Positions 1-5,830 of a DNA stretch of 7,407 nucleotides are shown here, in pieces. The stretch spans positions 1 through 7,407 of the forward strand of contig JBBSGD010000080.1 of NCBI GenBank assembly GCA_038254435.1. The letters run 5' to 3'. The notes beneath the pieces are model-generated. The model had not been told where the DNA came from. It did no database searches and worked only from the letters and a program-made list of their open reading frames with translations. This DNA is from JBBSGD01 sp038254435 (lineage in GTDB: Bacteria; Actinomycetota; CADDZG01; WHSQ01). Position numbers and translations under genes: made by a program. Every line of letters starts with the position of its first letter. Positions within the stretch are counted from its first letter, which is position 1.

Positions 1-18
1 GCGACCAGGAGGTCTTCA

Positions 19-321
19 ATGGCAACAGCTACCAAAACCGTGAAGCCGCTCGAGGACCGCATCCTCGTGCGTCCCGAGGAGAGCGAGGAGACGACAATCT
101 CCGGGATCGTCATCCCCGACACGGCCAAGGAGAAGCCGCAGGAAGGCACAGTGCTGGCGGTGGGTCCCGGCCGGCGCAGCGACGCCGGCGACATCATTCC
201 GATGGATGTCAAGGAAGGCGACCGGGTCGTCTACTCGAAGTACGGCGGCACCGAGATCAAGCTCAGCGGCGAAGAGCTGCTGATCCTTTCTGGGCGCGAC
301 GTCCTCGCAATCGTCGGCTAG
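19..321 (+). CDS. groES: GroES, 10 kDa co-chaperonin
   Basis: Encodes the heptameric lid that caps the GroEL chamber during ATP-driven folding of cytoplasmic proteins. The 100-residue length is normal for the family. The N-terminus (VKPLEDRILVRP, residues 8-19) is the classic GroES beta strand. The GroEL-binding mobile loop follows at about residues 23-43 and includes the hydrophobic tripeptide IVI (30-32). The conserved VGPGRR and GDRVVYSKYGGTEIK segments are present. AGGAGG at positions 7-12 lies 6 nt before the ATG and supports this start. groEL follows 129 nt downstream on the same strand, the usual operon order. Any upstream promoter or HrcA-binding CIRCE element would be outside the window. 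Confidence 0.98.
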   Translation: MATATKTVKPLEDRILVRPEESEETTISGIVIPDTAKEKPQEGTVLAVGPGRRSDAGDIIPMDVKEGDRVVYSKYGGTEIKLSGEELLILSGRDVLAIVG

Positions 322-340
322 CGGAACCGGCTGCATACAC

Positions 341-381
341 TGCGGCGCCGCACGCGGGCTCCGCTCGTCGCAACAAGCGAC
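341..381 (+). other. Hairpin-forming groES-groEL spacer
   Basis: The 129-nt gap between groES and groEL contains a perfect 12-bp palindrome, TGCGGCGCCGCA (341-352), and a clean hairpin, GTCGC-AACAA-GCGAC (367-381). Neither is followed by a T-run, so neither looks like an intrinsic terminator. They could stabilise or process the bicistronic mRNA. I found no convincing promoter in this gap, so groEL is probably co-transcribed with groES. Confidence 0.4.
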
Positions 382-450
382 AAACCGTCAGAGAACCATG
401 CAACGCGCTGGTGCCGGGCTTACCGCCCGCAGACCAGCCGAGGAGGATAA

Positions 451-2112
451 ATGGCAAAGACTCTCAAGTTCGAAGAAGACGCACGGCGCGGCCTCGAGGC
501 GGGCGTTAACCGTCTTGCCAACGCGGTGCGCGTGACTTTGGGCCCCAAAGGCCGCAACGTCGTGCTCGACAAGAAGTGGGGCGCACCCACGATCACCAAC
601 GACGGCGTCACCATCGCCAAGGAGATCGAGCTCGAGGACCCGTACGAGAACATGGGCGCCCAGCTCGTGAAGGAAGTGGCCAGCAAGACCAACGACGTCG
701 CAGGCGACGGCACGACCACCGCTACCGTTCTCGCTCAGGCGATGGTGCGCACCGGCCTGCAGAGTGTCGCAGCGGGTGCCAATCCGATGGCCATCAAGCG
801 CGGCATCGAGAAGGCAGTCAGCGCAGCGGTTGACTCGATCCGCTCCCAGTCGCGTGACGTCGAGGGCCGCGGCCAGATCGCACACGTCGCGGCGATCTCC
901 GCAAACAACGACCCCGAGATCGGTGAGATGGTCGCCGAGGCCATGGACAAGGTGGGCAAGGACGGCGTCATCACGGTCGAGGAGTCCAACACATTCGGAC
1001 TCGAGCTGGAGCTGGTCGAGGGAATGCAGTTCGACAAGGGCTACATCTCGCCGTACTTCGCGACCGACCAGGACCGCATGGAGGCCGAGCTCGAGGATCC
1101 CTACATCCTGCTCGTCCAGTCCAAGATCTCCACGGTGCGCGATCTTCTTCCGATCCTCGAGAAGGTCATGCAGGCCGGCAAGCCGCTGCTGATCGTGTCC
1201 GAGGACGTCGAGGGCGAGGCGCTTGCGACGCTCGTAGTCAACAAGATCCGTGGCACCTTCAAGGCCGCTGCAGTCAAGGCGCCGGGCTTCGGCGACCGCC
1301 GCAAGGCGATGCTCGACGACATCGCGGTCCTCACCGGGGGCCAGGTGATCTCCGAGGAGATCGGGCTGACTCTCGAGGGCGCCACCCTCGACATGCTCGG
1401 CAAGGCGCGTAAGGTGGTCGTCAGCAAGGACAACACGACGATCGTCGAGGGTGAAGGTTCGGGCGACGGCATCAAGGGGCGCATCGACCAGATCCGGGCC
1501 GAGATCGACCGCAGCGACTCCGACTGGGATCGCGAGAAGCTGCAGGAGCGTCTCGCCAAGCTCGCCGGCGGGGTCGCAGTGCTGAAGGTTGGCGCTGCCA
1601 CCGAGGTGGAGCTGAAGGAGAAGAAGCACCGCATCGAGGACTCGGTGTCGGCGACCCGCGCGGCCGTCGAAGAAGGCATCGTCGCCGGTGGCGGCGTGAC
1701 CCTCGTGCGAGCCCGTGAGGCAGTCGAGGCACTCGACCTCGAAGGCGACGAGAAGGTCGGCGGGCGCGTGGTGCTCGAAGCACTCGACGCTCCGCTGCGC
1801 TGGATCGCTCACAACGCAGGCATGGAAGGCGGCGTCGTCGTCGACCACGTCCGTAACGAGAAGCCCGGCCACGGACTGAACGCCGCAACCGGCGAGTACG
1901 TCGATCTTCTGGCAGAGGGCATCATCGACCCGGCACGCGTGACGCGCTCGGCGCTCGAGAACGCGGCATCGATCGCGGCACTCATGCTGACTACGGAAGT
2001 TGCGATCGTCGACAAGCCCGAGGACGAAGAGGCACCCGCCGGCCACGATCACGGAATGGGTGGCATGGGCGGCGGCATGGGTGGCATGGGTGGCATGGGC
2101 GGCATGATGTAG
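451..2112 (+). CDS. groEL: GroEL, 60 kDa chaperonin
   Basis: ATP-driven double-ring chaperonin that encloses unfolded cytoplasmic proteins, working with GroES. The 553-residue length is full-size. Equatorial ATP-site motifs are intact: TLGPKGRNVVLD near residues 29-40, Asp51 in TNDGVT, and GDGTTT at 85-90 with Asp86. The catalytic Asp equivalent to E. coli Asp398 is Asp397, in the RIEDSV segment before ATRAAVEEG and AGGG. The protein ends in a Gly-Met repeat tail preceded by GHDHG. AGGAGG at 441-446, 4 nt before ATG, sets the start. The Gly-Met tail resembles housekeeping GroEL, whereas the groES-linked GroEL1 copies of many actinobacteria have His-rich tails, so this may be the main chaperonin. 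Long frames in the opposite direction across this gene are codon-bias shadows. Confidence 0.99.
   Translation: MAKTLKFEEDARRGLEAGVNRLANAVRVTLGPKGRNVVLDKKWGAPTITNDGVTIAKEIELEDPYENMGAQLVKEVASKTNDVAGDGTTTATVLAQAMVRTGLQSVAAGANPMAIKRGIEKAVSAAVDSIRSQSRDVEGRGQIAHVAAISANNDPEIGEMVAEAMDKVGKDGVITVEESNTFGLELELVEGMQFDKGYISPYFATDQDRMEAELEDPYILLVQSKISTVRDLLPILEKVMQAGKPLLIVSEDVEGEALATLVVNKIRGTFKAAAVKAPGFGDRRKAMLDDIAVLTGGQVISEEIGLTLEGATLDMLGKARKVVVSKDNTTIVEGEGSGDGIKGRIDQIRAEIDRSDSDWDREKLQERLAKLAGGVAVLKVGAATEVELKEKKHRIEDSVSATRAAVEEGIVAGGGVTLVRAREAVEALDLEGDEKVGGRVVLEALDAPLRWIAHNAGMEGGVVVDHVRNEKPGHGLNAATGEYVDLLAEGIIDPARVTRSALENAASIAALMLTTEVAIVDKPEDEEAPAGHDHGMGGMGGGMGGMGGMGGMM
2053..2109 (+). repeat. Gly-Gly-Met coding tandem repeat at groEL 3' end
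   Basis: Imperfect 9-nt units of the type GGTGGCATG or GGCGGCATG repeat up to the stop codon and encode the Gly-Gly-Met C-terminal tail. In GroEL this flexible tail projects into the ring cavity. The small differences between units suggest slippage-prone expansion. Confidence 0.85.
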
Positions 2113-2153
2113 CTGCTGTCCGCAAATGCCATCTGCGGGGTTCGGTGCGGACC

Positions 2154-2173
2154 GGGCCCCGTCACGGGGGCCC
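2154..2173 (+). other. GC-rich hairpin after groEL
   Basis: A perfect 7-bp stem, GGGCCCC (2154-2160) with GGGGCCC (2167-2173), and a 6-nt loop. It starts 42 nt after the groEL stop. No T-run follows, so it may protect the 3' end or act as a Rho-associated or non-canonical terminator. A better intrinsic terminator lies further down at 2240-2304. Confidence 0.35.
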
Positions 2174-2205
2174 TCGGGAGCGCGAAAAATTCTCGCCGCG
2201 AGCTA

Positions 2206-2234
2206 TTGTCCGTCGGCACCCGGACGGCTAGATT
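2206..2234 (+). promoter_or_regulatory. Putative sigma70-type promoter upstream of sat
   Basis: TTGTCC (2206-2211) and TAGATT (2229-2234) are separated by exactly 17 nt. Each matches 4 of 6 consensus bases. The predicted start is near 2240-2241, which coincides with the first base of the closed stem-loop at 2240. The spacer holds a dyad, CCGTC (2210-2214) with GACGG (2223-2227), that could be an operator. This is the best promoter I can find for the sat operon, or for a short RNA. It is a prediction from consensus only. Confidence 0.45.
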
Positions 2235-2239
2235 CGTCT

Positions 2240-2304
2240 ATGCACCCGTTGAGTTGTAAACCGGTTTTGCCGGGACGAAGGCTCGGCGGGTGCATTTTTC
2301 TTTT
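2240..2304 (+). terminator. Intrinsic terminator or attenuator with structured loop
   Basis: ATGCACCCG (2240-2248) pairs perfectly with CGGGTGCAT (2287-2295), and TTTTTCTTTT (2295-2304) follows, so the 3' side is a textbook intrinsic terminator. The 38-nt interior is unusually large and can itself form one of two exclusive hairpins: CCGG-TTTTG-CCGG (2261-2273), or CCGGG-ACGAAGG-CTCGG (2270-2286, one G-U pair). The 5' arm begins at the predicted start of the upstream promoter, so the whole element could be a roughly 60-nt terminated RNA or a conditional attenuator in the sat leader. It could also simply end groEL read-through. I compared it by eye with SAM, guanidine, c-di-GMP and fluoride riboswitches and saw no match. 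Confidence 0.6.
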
Positions 2305-2386
2305 GTCCCCGGCTCCTGACCCCCAACCCGGCCCCCCGGGGCGCGAGATGCGCGCCGCCACTCCGCTGAGCACGAGGCTCTGGTAA
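2240..2386 (+). CDS. Possible leaderless leader peptide, 48 aa (speculative)
   Basis: An ATG at 2240 falls at the start point predicted from the TAGATT -10 box, so a leaderless transcript could begin on this codon. The frame runs 48 codons to TAA at 2384-2386, passes straight through the stem-loop and T-run at 2240-2304, and has Cys codons at positions 6 and 18. The second Cys codon is inside the 3' arm of the stem. Leaderless Cys-rich leader peptides attenuate sulfur genes in mycobacteria, but those have runs of adjacent Cys codons, which this lacks. The frame is part of a longer open stretch and has no ribosome binding site. It is listed only because of its position, and chance is quite possible. 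Confidence 0.18.
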   Translation: MHPLSCKPVLPGRRLGGCIFLLSPAPDPQPGPPGREMRAATPLSTRLW

Positions 2387-2409
2387 AGAGACTCCGAGTG
2401 CGTTATGCT
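2381..2409 (+). promoter_or_regulatory. Weak second promoter candidate for sat
   Basis: TATGCT (2404-2409) matches 4 of 6 bases of a -10 box, with TGGTAA (2381-2386, only 3 of 6) at 17-nt spacing. If used, it would bypass the attenuator-like element upstream. The -35 match is poor, so support is low. Confidence 0.2.
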
Positions 2410-2552
2410 CAGAGTGCTATAGGAGTGTCCCGAGGGAGAGTTGATTCTCGTTTCAGGCCGCGCTTGTGCCGCACCGGCGCGCCCCGGAGGGACCTCATTG
2501 CGGGCTCAGCCCGTCGAACCAATTCTGAGCACTACCGAGTTAAGGAGATCGC

Positions 2553-3734
2553 ATGCCCACGACCCTCAAAGACGTCCCCGGAGCGACCCCGCACGGCGGC
2601 GCGCTGGAGCTGCGCGCGGCGAACGAGGACGAGCTGCAGGCCCTGCGCCAAGAGGCCAAGAGCCTGCCGACCATAGAGGCGACGAGCCGGCGTGTGCTGT
2701 CGGACCTCGAGCTGCTTGCAGTGGGTGCCGTGTCCCCCAACCGGGGCTTCATGACCGAGCAGGACTACAATTCTGTGGTTGCCGACATGCGCCTCTCGAG
2801 TGGGATTGCCTGGAGCCTGCCGATTAACCTTCCAGTCGATGACGAAGAGCTGGGCACGATCAATCCCGGCGGCCGCGCTGCGATAGTTCACGAGGGCAAG
2901 GCAGTTGCGATCATCGACGTCGAGGACGTGTATGCGTTCGACGCACGCAAGGAAGCCGAGCTCACCTACAAGACGACCGACAAGGCACACCCCGGCGCCG
3001 CTTACCTCTATTCGCTTCCCGGCCACTACGCCGGTGGAGAAGTGACCGTGCTCGAGAACCCCTTTGCCCACGAGTTCGTCGAGTACCGGCTCACCCCCCT
3101 GCAGCTGCGCGAGCAGATCGCGGCTCACGGCTGGAAGACCGTCGTTGCCTTTCAAACCCGCAACCCCATCCACCGAGCGCACGAGTACCTGACCAAGTGC
3201 GCGCTCGAGATCGTGGACGGGCTCGTGATCCATCCGCTCGTGGGCGGCACGAAGGCGGACGACATTCCCGCCGAGACGCGCATGAAGTGCTACGAGGTCC
3301 TCATGGACAACTACTATCCGGGCGACCGCGTGCTGCTGTCGGTCTTTCCTGCAGCCATGCGCTACGCGGGCCCTCGCGAGGCCGTGTGGCATGCGTTGCT
3401 CAGAAAGAACTACGGCATGACGCACTTCATCGTGGGCCGCGATCACGCCGGCGTGGGCAGCTACTACGGCACCTACGAGGCCCAGGAGATGTTCGACAAC
3501 TTCGAGGATTCCGAGCTTGAGATCTTCCCGCTAAAGTTCGAGCACTCCTTCTACTGCAAGAAGTGTGGCCAGATGGGCTCGGACAAGACCTGCCCGCACG
3601 GCAAAGACGATCGGGTGTTCCTGTCCGGTACGCAGGTGCGTGAGATGCTCGTGCAGGGAATCGAGCCCCCAACCGAGTTCTCGCGTCACGAGGTGGCTCA
3701 GATACTGATCTCGGACGCACGCGCCCGCAGCTAG
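2553..3734 (+). CDS. sat: ATP sulfurylase (sulfate adenylyltransferase), homomeric Sat type
   Basis: Makes adenosine 5'-phosphosulfate (APS) and pyrophosphate from ATP and sulfate in the cytoplasm, the first step of sulfate activation. The 393-residue length fits the single-subunit Sat family rather than the CysD/CysN pair common in actinobacteria. An N-terminal PUA-like domain covers about residues 1-165 and the nucleotidyltransferase domain follows. Active-site motifs are intact: QTRNPIHRAH (201-210), MRYAGPREA (269-277) and VGRDHAG (294-300). A likely zinc site is formed by Cys335, Cys338, Cys347 and His349, like the zinc-bearing Thermus-type enzyme. There is no fused APS kinase domain; that activity is the separate cysC downstream. 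AAGGAG at 2542-2547, 5 nt before ATG, supports the start. First gene of the probable five-gene operon. Confidence 0.96.
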   Translation: MPTTLKDVPGATPHGGALELRAANEDELQALRQEAKSLPTIEATSRRVLSDLELLAVGAVSPNRGFMTEQDYNSVVADMRLSSGIAWSLPINLPVDDEELGTINPGGRAAIVHEGKAVAIIDVEDVYAFDARKEAELTYKTTDKAHPGAAYLYSLPGHYAGGEVTVLENPFAHEFVEYRLTPLQLREQIAAHGWKTVVAFQTRNPIHRAHEYLTKCALEIVDGLVIHPLVGGTKADDIPAETRMKCYEVLMDNYYPGDRVLLSVFPAAMRYAGPREAVWHALLRKNYGMTHFIVGRDHAGVGSYYGTYEAQEMFDNFEDSELEIFPLKFEHSFYCKKCGQMGSDKTCPHGKDDRVFLSGTQVREMLVQGIEPPTEFSRHEVAQILISDARARS

Positions 3735-3768
3735 GCGAAGGCACTACGAGGGAGCAAGGAGCTTTCGC

Positions 3769-5226
3769 ATGGGACTGCTCGACAAGCTGAAGAAGAAGAG
3801 CGAGGCGTCGCGGTCATCGTCCGGTGTCAAAGAGCGCCGGCGAAAGGTCATGGTGCTGGGCCTCGACTGCGCTCCTCCGCAGCACGTTTTCGAGGAGTAC
3901 GTCGACGACATCCCGAACCTCACCAAGCTGCGCGAGGGCGCGGTGTGGGGCCCTCTAGCCTCGATCGTGCCGCCGATCACGGTCCCGGCGTGGATGTGCA
4001 TGATGACCTCCAAGGACCCCGGCACGCTTGGGATCTACGGCTTCCGTAATCGCAAGGACCATACTTACGACGGCCTCACCTTTGCGACGTCGTGGGCGGT
4101 CAAGGAGCCCACGGCATGGGACATCCTGTCCGAGCACGACAAGGACTGCATCGTGATGTCGGTACCGCCTTCCTACCCGCCCAAGAAGGTCAACGGGGTT
4201 CAGATCGGCTGTTTCCTGACGCCTAACGGCCAGGCCGACTACACATACCCCAAAGAGCTCAAGCAAGAGTTGCAGGCGAATGCCGGCGAGTACATCTTCG
4301 ACATCCGCAACTTCCGCACCGACAACACGCAGTACATCATCGATGAGGCATACAGGATGACGGAGTCGAAGTTCCGCAACGCGGACTACCTCCTCAAGAC
4401 CAAGCCGTGGGACTTCTTCATGATGGTCGAGATGGGTCCCGATCGTCTCAACCACGGAATCTGGAGCTTTATCGACCCGAACCATCCCCGGCATCAACCT
4501 AGCAACGAGTACAAGAATGCTCTACGCGATTATTACCGCTTTCTCGACGGCAAGATCGGCGACCTACTCGACAAGTACGCCGACGACGACACCACGATCC
4601 TCGTCGTATCCGATCACGGGGCCAAGGCGATGCTCGGAGGAGTGTGCTTCAACGAATGGCTCGAGCAAGAAGGCTATCTCGCGTTCCAGAACGACAGGCC
4701 GGCCGGGATCACACCGATTGAGAAGATGGACATCGACTGGTCCAAGACGGTCGCGTGGGGTGACGGCGGCTACTACGGGCGGCTGTTCCTCAACGTGGAG
4801 GGCCGTGAGCCAAGCGGTATCGTCCCGGCGGCCGACTACGAGAAGGTGCGTGACGAGCTCCTCGCCAAGATCGAGTCGATGGTCGATCACGACGGCAACC
4901 CGATGCTCAACAAGGCCCACAAGCCGGAGGATCTCTATGAGGCTCAATCGGGCGTTGCTCCCGACCTGATAGTTATCTTCGGCGAGCTGAGGTGGCGCTC
5001 GGTTGGCTCGCTCGGGCACGGATCCGTCTACACGTTCGAGAACGACACGGGGCCGGACGAGGCCAACCACGCCGAGAACGGGATCTTCATCATGGCGAAC
5101 GCCCCGGGCCAAGCGTCCGGGCGCCGCGACGGGCTCCACCTCTGGGACGTGCACTGCACTGTGCTCGACCTCTTCGACCTGCCGCCGGCCGAGGGGGCCC
5201 TCGGTAAGTCGGCCCTCACCAAGTAG
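3769..5226 (+). CDS. Alkaline-phosphatase-superfamily phosphodiesterase / nucleotide pyrophosphatase-like protein
   Basis: A 485-residue protein with the two-metal site of type I phosphodiesterase/nucleotide pyrophosphatases. Asp33 (LGLDCAP), Thr71 as the likely nucleophile (PPITVPAW, 68-75), and Asp282 and His283 (VSDHGAK) would form one metal site. Asp225 and His229 (DRLNHGIW) with His434 (NHAENG) would form the other. The nucleophile region has Thr and lacks the CxPxR sulfatase signature, so it is not a formylglycine sulfatase. There is no signal peptide. The first 26 residues are Lys/Arg/Ser-rich and start with the amphipathic-looking MGLLDKLKKK, so it is probably cytoplasmic, perhaps membrane-peripheral. 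AAGGAG (3756-3761) precedes the ATG by 7 nt. It lies 34 nt after sat and 50 nt before cysC, which points to a role in sulfate-nucleotide or sulfation metabolism. The substrate is unknown; APS, PAPS, a nucleotide sugar or a phospho-ester are all possible. Confidence 0.85.
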   Translation: MGLLDKLKKKSEASRSSSGVKERRRKVMVLGLDCAPPQHVFEEYVDDIPNLTKLREGAVWGPLASIVPPITVPAWMCMMTSKDPGTLGIYGFRNRKDHTYDGLTFATSWAVKEPTAWDILSEHDKDCIVMSVPPSYPPKKVNGVQIGCFLTPNGQADYTYPKELKQELQANAGEYIFDIRNFRTDNTQYIIDEAYRMTESKFRNADYLLKTKPWDFFMMVEMGPDRLNHGIWSFIDPNHPRHQPSNEYKNALRDYYRFLDGKIGDLLDKYADDDTTILVVSDHGAKAMLGGVCFNEWLEQEGYLAFQNDRPAGITPIEKMDIDWSKTVAWGDGGYYGRLFLNVEGREPSGIVPAADYEKVRDELLAKIESMVDHDGNPMLNKAHKPEDLYEAQSGVAPDLIVIFGELRWRSVGSLGHGSVYTFENDTGPDEANHAENGIFIMANAPGQASGRRDGLHLWDVHCTVLDLFDLPPAEGALGKSALTK

Positions 5227-5238
5227 TCGATCCACCTA

Positions 5239-5262
5239 GACGAACAGCAAGACGAACAGCAA
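5239..5262 (+). repeat. Perfect 12-bp tandem duplication before cysC
   Basis: GACGAACAGCAA occurs twice head to tail (5239-5250 and 5251-5262) in the 50-nt gap between the phosphodiesterase-like gene and cysC, ending 3 nt before the cysC GAGGAGG. One copy may be a recent slippage duplication. The unpaired, A-rich sequence may keep the ribosome binding site open. Confidence 0.9.
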
Positions 5263-5276
5263 CTCGAGGAGGAAAC

Positions 5277-5822
5277 ATGAAGCAATCCGACCGCGAGCGC
5301 GGATGCGTCATCTGGTTCACCGGTCTGTCCGGTTCGGGCAAGACGACGATCGCGCATCTCGTCGAGGAAAAGCTCGATGCTGCAGGAGTGCCGGTGGAGA
5401 TCCTCGATGGTGACGTGGTGCGGGAGAACCTGTCCAAGGGTCTGGGTTTCTCCAAGGAGGACCGCGACACGAACATCCGGCGGATCGCCTTCGTGGCGCA
5501 CCTTCTGCAGCGCAACGGAGGCTTCGTCATAACCGCTGCAATTTCGCCCTACCGGCGCATCCGTCACGAGGCGCGCCAGATGGTCAAGGACTTCGTAGAG
5601 GTTTTTGCCGATGCTCCACTCGAGGTCTGCGAGGAGCGCGACGTCAAGGGCATGTACGCCAAGGCGCGCGCCGGCGAGATCAAGGGCTTTACCGGCATCG
5701 ACGATCCCTACGAGGCGCCGGACTTTGCCGAGGTCATCTGTCACACCGATCAGGAGTCCGTCGAGGAGTCCGCGCAGAAGGTGATCGATAAGCTCGTCGA
5801 CCTCAACTACCTAAAGGGCTGA
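5277..5822 (+). CDS. cysC: Adenylylsulfate (APS) kinase
   Basis: Phosphorylates the 3'-OH of APS with ATP to give PAPS, the sulfuryl donor for sulfotransferases or the substrate of PAPS reductase. The 181-residue length is typical of free-standing bacterial APS kinase. The P-loop is GLSGSGKTT (16-24). DGDVVR (44-49), the LGFSKEDRDTNIRR stretch (56-69) and ISPYR (89-93, with the family's conserved Ser at 90) are intact. The lid and APS-binding end, KGMYAKARAGEIKGFTGIDD (124-143), followed by PYEAP (144-148), is also present. GAGGAGG at 5266-5272, only 4 nt from the ATG, is the strongest ribosome binding site in the operon. Together with sat this gives a full ATP-plus-sulfate to PAPS route. The next gene starts 8 nt after the stop. 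Confidence 0.97.
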   Translation: MKQSDRERGCVIWFTGLSGSGKTTIAHLVEEKLDAAGVPVEILDGDVVRENLSKGLGFSKEDRDTNIRRIAFVAHLLQRNGGFVITAAISPYRRIRHEARQMVKDFVEVFADAPLEVCEERDVKGMYAKARAGEIKGFTGIDDPYEAPDFAEVICHTDQESVEESAQKVIDKLVDLNYLKG

Positions 5823-5830
5823 GTGCCGCA

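Larger units (their letters stand above)
2113..2552. other. 440-nt gap between groEL and sat
   Basis: No convincing protein gene or recognised RNA family. In order it holds: a GC-rich hairpin after groEL (2154-2173); a sigma70-like promoter (2206-2234); a terminator-like closed structure (2240-2304); a hairpin GGCGCG-AGATG-CGCGCC (2340-2356); two overlapping small stems that cannot form together, GAGC/GCTC (2368-2380) and CTCT/AGAG (2378-2390); a hairpin CGGGC-TCA-GCCCG (2501-2513); and the sat ribosome binding site AAGGAG (2542-2547). The density of short hairpins is what one expects of a regulated 5' leader. In GC-rich DNA some will be chance. Confidence 0.6.

Noticed and set aside
388..2052. 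A 554-codon open frame on the minus strand opposite groEL
   Set aside because: It mirrors groEL almost end to end, has no recognisable domain, and is expected from strong G/C third-position bias. GroEL itself is unmistakable.
2126..2386. An 86-codon plus-strand frame in the groEL-sat gap
   Set aside because: No ribosome binding site, composition like GC-rich non-coding DNA, and it would run across a promoter and a terminator. Only its internal ATG at 2240 was kept, as a speculative leader peptide.
2412..2420. GAGTGCTAT resembling half of a CIRCE (HrcA) operator
   Set aside because: The partner half at the required 9-nt spacing is absent (CCGAGTGCG instead of TTAGCACTC), and the site precedes sat rather than groES.
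2396..2427. GAGTG repeated at 2396, 2412 and 2423
   Set aside because: Irregular spacing (16 and 11 nt) and only five bases long; chance is likely.
2475..2482. GGCGCGCC palindrome in the sat leader
   Set aside because: An 8-bp palindrome is expected by chance in such GC-rich DNA.
2430..2552. SAM (S-box) riboswitch upstream of a sulfur gene
   Set aside because: None of the conserved S-box core strings is visible and no four-way junction can be drawn.
2532..3446. A 304-codon open frame on the minus strand opposite sat
   Set aside because: Shadow of sat; low-complexity Arg/Val/Leu-rich translation, no motif and no ribosome binding site that outweighs sat.
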